NCBI GenBank assembly: GCA_003235715.1
Contig: QJVM01000029.1
Span: 1 to 36,228, forward strand
Direction of reading: 5' to 3'
DNA length: 36,228 bases
DNA from: Nitrospirota bacterium
GTDB lineage: Bacteria; Nitrospirota; Thermodesulfovibrionia; SZUA-242
Position numbers and translations under genes: made by a program. This document shows, in pieces, positions 32,731 to 36,228 of this stretch. Position 1 is the stretch's first letter. The number at the start of each line of letters is the position of its first letter. A model generated the notes under the pieces. That model made no database searches. It was not told where the DNA came from and saw only the letters and a list, made by a program, of their open reading frames with translations.

Positions 32731-33960
32731 ATGTCACCCGCCAAGACCCTGGAATTGCTGGCCCCGGCCGGCGACGAGGAAAAACTCAGAACCGTCGTTC
32801 ACTACGGAGCCGACGCCGTCTATCTCGGCTCCTCGCGGTTCAGCCTGCGGGCCATGGCCGGCAATTTCGAGGGGGACGCTCTTGACCGCGCGATCCGGTA
32901 TACGAAGGAGCAGGGGCGAAAGGTTTACGTCACCGTAAACGTTTTCCCGCACAACAAGGACCTTGGACCTCTGCAGGAACATCTCCGGCACCTTGCCGGT
33001 CTCCGGCCCGATGCGGTGATCCTGTCAGACCCGGGAACCTTTTCCATGGTCCGAAGGTTTGCTCCGGACCTTCCGGTTCACGTCAGTACCCAGGCCAACA
33101 TCAGCAACTCGGAATCGGCCCGGTTCTGGGAGTCTCTGGGTGCGCGGCGCCTGGTTCTGGCCCGGGAACTTACCCTCGAAGAGATCAGGGAAATTCGGGC
33201 CAGGGTGGCGGTGGAACTCGAGGTCTTCGTTCATGGGGCCGTCTGCCTTTCGTACTCGGGCCGGTGCTATCTCAGCAGTTTTCTCGCCCACCGTGCCGCC
33301 AACCGGGGAGCCTGCACGAATTCGTGCCGCTGGAACTACACCCTGATGGAAGAGAAGCGTCCGGGCGAGTATATGCCGGTCTATGAGAACGACCGTGGGA
33401 CCTATATCCTCAGTCCGCGCGACCTCTGCCTCATCGAGCACCTGCCCGCCCTGCAGGAGGCGGGCGTGAACAGTCTCAAGGTGGAGGGGCGGATGAAGGG
33501 CATCAACTATGCCGCCGGGGTGGTCAAGACCTACCGGGAGGCGCTGGATGAACTCCATTCCGGACGGCCCTACCGGGTGAAGAAACGTTGGCTGAGGGAA
33601 CTGGCCATGTTCAGCAGCCGGGGATATTCCACGGGCCTTCTGCTCGGCCCGGGCGGGGCGGAAGCCTATAATTTCGACGAAAAGGACGTGTACCGGATGA
33701 GTCATGAACTGGTGGGGGTGGTGCAATCGGTAAACGGCGGGCGGATGGTGGTGAATCTCCGTAACCGGCTGCGGCCCGGCGACCGGATTACCTGCCTTTC
33801 GCCCGGACTTGAGGAAACAGAGATTGTGGTCGAGAAGGTCACAGGCCCCCACGGCGAGTCCCTGGAATACGGATACAACGGACAGCCGGTTCTCCTTGAT
33901 ACCGTGGAGGGGGTGCGTCCCGGAGACCTTCTGCGCAGACAGGTCCAGCCGGCTTCATGA
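32731..33960 (+). CDS. U32 peptidase-family protein (TrhP/RlhA-like)
   Basis: A 409-residue protein of the U32 family. ELLAPAGDEEKLRTVVHYGADAVYLG is the family N-terminus, and the cysteines C172, C179, C195 and C199 (in SYSGRCYLSS and NRGACTNSCRW) match the family's cluster-binding set. Family members YegQ/TrhP and RlhA hydroxylate tRNA U34 and 23S rRNA C2501 rather than cut proteins; this length is nearest YegQ/TrhP. A C-terminal beta domain (about 330-405) follows. The start is ATG 32731. Confidence 0.92.
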   Translation: MSPAKTLELLAPAGDEEKLRTVVHYGADAVYLGSSRFSLRAMAGNFEGDALDRAIRYTKEQGRKVYVTVNVFPHNKDLGPLQEHLRHLAGLRPDAVILSDPGTFSMVRRFAPDLPVHVSTQANISNSESARFWESLGARRLVLARELTLEEIREIRARVAVELEVFVHGAVCLSYSGRCYLSSFLAHRAANRGACTNSCRWNYTLMEEKRPGEYMPVYENDRGTYILSPRDLCLIEHLPALQEAGVNSLKVEGRMKGINYAAGVVKTYREALDELHSGRPYRVKKRWLRELAMFSSRGYSTGLLLGPGGAEAYNFDEKDVYRMSHELVGVVQSVNGGRMVVNLRNRLRPGDRITCLSPGLEETEIVVEKVTGPHGESLEYGYNGQPVLLDTVEGVRPGDLLRRQVQPAS

Positions 33961-34010
33961 CCGCCAAACGCCGAGGGGAACAAATTAGAGGGTGACGGAT
34001 CATTTCTTCC

Positions 34011-35795
34011 ATGGAAACCGTTGAACAACAGACGACCGGGGGGCATCCCTCCGCTACGGCGGCTCCGCGGCAGGAACGCCGAAGAAGCCGTCGCATTCGT
34101 CGTCGGCTCGAGGTGAAGCTGGAAACCGAGCGGACCTCCGTCGCCGGACATACGCTGGACGTTTCCTCATTCGGGGCAAGACTGCTCCTGCCAAAGGCCG
34201 TCCCTCTCGTGGCCGGAGAACGCTACGGGATGATCTTTACCGAGCTTAAATCCGTGGTCAACGTGCAGATCATATGGGTCAACCGCCAGCCCGAACACGT
34301 GGTGGCCGGGGTCTGCAAGGTTTTGACACGCGAAGGCAACCTCGGCACCACGCCCCTTCATGAAATTTTGTTTGAACTCATGGTCCGGCAGCGAACGGGC
34401 GAACTCAAGTTCATCCGGGGGGCCGCGCACAAGAGCATCTTTGTAAGAAATGGGGAGATCATCTGGGCCACGTCAGACCAGGAGTTCGATTCCCTGGGCG
34501 CCCTCATGGTCAGGGACGGAAGACTGGATTCGGCCACCTATGAACGGCTGGTGGGCATTAATTTCCGTCAGTCCGAAAAGACTGTGGAGTCCCTGCTTCT
34601 GGAGAGGGGGCACCTCAAGGCGAAAGACCTGGAAGAGGCCGAGGCCTTTCGAACGGCTGAGACCGTCAAGGGACTCTTCGGTTGGTCCGAGGGGGAGTTC
34701 ATGTTCGACGACGGACGACGCCCCCCCCAGTTCGTCACCCTGCGCACTTCCACCTCGAATCTGATCGTGGAAGGTATCCGGAGGGCGTCCATGGAGCGGG
34801 TCAACGAGATTCTGGAGCCTATCAAGGATATTCCCCTTTCAGTCAGCCTCGACCCTTTGAGACTGTTCCAGCAGGTTTCCCTGAAGGACGAGGAAAAGAC
34901 CGTCATGGGGATGGTGGACGGGAAGACTTCGCTTACGGCCCTGGGCCAGAAATGTACCTATCCTCAGGAGGTCCTCCGCCGGGCGGTGGCGGTTCTGACC
35001 GGGGCCTATCTGATTGAACTCGGCGAAAGCATCGAGGAGGACGCGGAGACCGATTTGGAATCCGGGGCGGAACCCTCCAATGAAAAGGGTGTGGTGGAGG
35101 CCCGTATCGACCAGATGTACCGCCGGCTTCACGACCTGACGCATTACGAAATTCTGGGGGTTCCGCAATCTGCGGACGGCGCCCGGCTCAAGAAGGCCTA
35201 TTATCAGAAGGCCCGCGACTTCCACCCCGACCTTCACCACAAACTCGGCAAGGGATATGGCTCCAAGCTGAATGTCATTTTCAGCCTGGTGAACGAGGTG
35301 TACGAGGTTCTTTCTGATAACGACAAGAGAAAAAAGTATGACCATACCCTGGATTACCTGAGGTCCAAGCGCGTCACGGGCAGCGTGGGGAGTGCCGCTC
35401 CAAGGCCGGCGACGAGCCCGCCGGAGGCCGGTCTCTCGGCCGAGGACATGTACCGCAACGGAAATACCAAGTACAACGCCCGCGATTTTGCGGCGGCGGC
35501 CGAGTTCTACAAGAATGCGGCCCGGCTCGACCCTGAGAAGGGGGTCTACTTTTTCGCGGCCGGCAAGACCCTGATGTTTGTCCCCAAGAGACTGAAGGAG
35601 GCCGAGGAGTATCTTTTGAAATCCGTGGAAAAGGAGCCCTTTAACACGCGGTATCTCCTTGAACTTGGAAATCTTTATCTGAAAGCCCGTCTCGGTACGC
35701 GCGCGGTCCGGACTTTCGAAGAAGTCCTGAAGATCGACCAGAACAATGCCATAGGCAAGAAGGGCTACGAAGCCGCCAAACGCCTCGCCACCTGA
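34011..35795 (+). CDS. PilZ - DUF4388 - DnaJ - TPR protein
   Basis: A 594-residue cytoplasmic protein with four parts. Residues 22-105 are PilZ, with a basic RxxxR region and D50-V-S-S-F-G (DxSxxG), so c-di-GMP binding is expected. About 110-335 is a DUF4388/PATAN-type domain (FELMVRQRTGELKF, SIFVRNGEIIWATS). Residues 376-445 are a J domain with HPD at 405-407, the Hsp70-stimulating motif. A proline/alanine linker (452-475) leads to about three TPR units (476-590). It could couple the second messenger to a DnaK-dependent step. The start is ATG 34011; GAGGG is about 16 bases upstream. It stands alone after the U32 gene. Confidence 0.85.
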   Translation: METVEQQTTGGHPSATAAPRQERRRSRRIRRRLEVKLETERTSVAGHTLDVSSFGARLLLPKAVPLVAGERYGMIFTELKSVVNVQIIWVNRQPEHVVAGVCKVLTREGNLGTTPLHEILFELMVRQRTGELKFIRGAAHKSIFVRNGEIIWATSDQEFDSLGALMVRDGRLDSATYERLVGINFRQSEKTVESLLLERGHLKAKDLEEAEAFRTAETVKGLFGWSEGEFMFDDGRRPPQFVTLRTSTSNLIVEGIRRASMERVNEILEPIKDIPLSVSLDPLRLFQQVSLKDEEKTVMGMVDGKTSLTALGQKCTYPQEVLRRAVAVLTGAYLIELGESIEEDAETDLESGAEPSNEKGVVEARIDQMYRRLHDLTHYEILGVPQSADGARLKKAYYQKARDFHPDLHHKLGKGYGSKLNVIFSLVNEVYEVLSDNDKRKKYDHTLDYLRSKRVTGSVGSAAPRPATSPPEAGLSAEDMYRNGNTKYNARDFAAAAEFYKNAARLDPEKGVYFFAAGKTLMFVPKRLKEAEEYLLKSVEKEPFNTRYLLELGNLYLKARLGTRAVRTFEEVLKIDQNNAIGKKGYEAAKRLAT

Positions 35796-35841
35796 CTCTC
35801 TCCCCGGTACACCGCAGGGGCCCCGTCGGGGATCACGGCCC

Positions 35842-36039
35842 GTTCCAATCCAAAATCTGCACAACGTAACCCACATGCTCGTAGATCGATTTACGGGCAC
35901 AAACGGGATGGAGCTCGACAGTAACGACAACGGTATCCTGGACCTCACGCCCTAGCTGAGCATAGTCGATTCAGTGACCGTGCTCAATGCTCTGGGTTGA
36001 GAAGATATGTTTTACGGCGCCAGGGGAGCGGAGGCGGAA
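35842..36039 (+). pseudogene. Decayed fragment of a lamin-tail-like surface protein
   Basis: One frame (in phase with ATG 35875) encodes VDRFTGTNGMELDSNDNGIL and DLTP, then TAG (35953), then LSIVDSVTVLNALG, then TGA (35998), then EDMFYGA. The sequence resembles the VEGFTG-DLDTNDDG-LDxTPW-VVDSV pattern of exported lamin-tail/nuclease-associated proteins (recalled). Both stops sit where that pattern has or could have tryptophan, and each is one G-to-A change from TGG. There is no signal peptide, ribosome-binding site or full-length context, so this is a remnant. Confidence 0.6.
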
Positions 36040-36048
36040 CTTTCCGCC
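36033..36048. repeat. Short perfect hairpin
   Basis: GGCGGAA (36033-36039) pairs with TTCCGCC (36042-36048) over two bases. It lies at the end of the decayed reading frame and has no T-run. Confidence 0.45.
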
Positions 36049-36132
36049 ATAATTCAGCGTGGAACCGGTCTGGTGGGACGGACCGGGGGGCTGCGATTCA
36101 GGCAGAGCAAACAACCGCAATACGGCCTCACC

Positions 36133-36180
36133 AAGGGGACGTTATCACAGAGGAAATCAGGGCTGTATACCTGTCCCCTT
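36133..36180. repeat. REP-like inverted repeat
   Basis: AAGGGGAC (36133-36140) pairs with GTCCCCTT (36173-36180) around a 32-base middle that holds GTATACCTGTCCCC. AAGTATACTGTCCCC-type repeats are, from memory, the flanks of IS200-like REP-associated transposases in deltaproteobacteria. No transposase is inside the window. Confidence 0.5.
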
Positions 36181-36228
36181 TCGTTTTCAGCAGGAGGTCA
36201 GATATGTGGCTTCTAGCTCGACCCTTTT

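Noticed and set aside
1-36228. CRISPR array, integrase or prophage
   Set aside because: No regularly spaced repeats, integrase, transposase or phage structural genes were seen.

Overview
The window is a GC-rich bacterial chromosome segment (about 60% by eye) with 36 supported protein genes, one decayed gene and no rRNA, tRNA or CRISPR array that I could find. The gene mix suggests a Desulfobacterota/deltaproteobacterial-type anaerobe: an electron-bifurcating NfnAB transhydrogenase, a FadIJ-type beta-oxidation pair, a DUF1573-cytochrome c lipoprotein, a short ResB-like protein, DUF2914, a cytidylate-kinase-like protein, an HsdR-N-like protein and many c-di-GMP proteins. The taxon is inferred from gene content, not from a marker search.

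Layout. 1-2285: a terminal hairpin, a metallo-beta-lactamase-fold hydrolase, a YhcC-type radical SAM protein and a tiny basic ORF rich in DRR triplets. 2286-5697 (minus): fatty acid oxidation (thiolase then FadJ). 6037-6768: a ThiF/MoeB-like E1 enzyme. 7008-10893: a promoter followed by a translationally coupled signalling pair, a phytochrome-type histidine kinase whose own receiver has lost its phospho-aspartate, and a receiver-PAS-GGDEF-EAL protein with a degenerate GGDEF signature. 10981-12853: M28 peptidase, bacteriohemerythrin and a small lipoprotein. 12866-18730: HD-GYP phosphodiesterase, NfnB, NfnA, a receiver-GGDEF diguanylate cyclase and a PilZ protein with a C-terminal zinc ribbon. 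18798-21551: argH with a promoter placed so close that its mRNA is probably leaderless, a fibronectin-III lipoprotein with an LptM-like N-terminus, and an FmdB-type zinc ribbon. 21663-27806: a histone-deacetylase-fold hydrolase, the DUF1573-cytochrome c lipoprotein, DUF2914, ResB-like, YciH/SUI1, cytidylate-kinase-like, FxsA, HsdR-N-like and an unrecognised acidic protein. 28326-33960: a housekeeping run (rpmE, strong terminator, prfA, prmC, murA, rnhA, an HNH nuclease, a U32 peptidase-family protein). 34011-36228: a PilZ-DUF4388-DnaJ-TPR protein, then a decayed fragment of a lamin-tail-like surface protein with two in-frame stops and a REP-like inverted repeat.

Common themes. Five genes make, degrade or bind c-di-GMP, and each has a different architecture: RR-PAS-GGDEF(degenerate)-EAL, GAF-HD-GYP, RR-GGEEF, PilZ-zinc ribbon and PilZ-DUF4388-DnaJ-TPR. 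With the bacteriohemerythrin and the coupled kinase they suggest dense second-messenger control of a surface or redox-related behaviour. NfnAB and beta-oxidation fit a reductant-balancing anaerobic metabolism. The strongest candidates for something undescribed are the two unusual PilZ fusions, the kinase/response-regulator pair with matching degenerate domains, and the leaderless argH.
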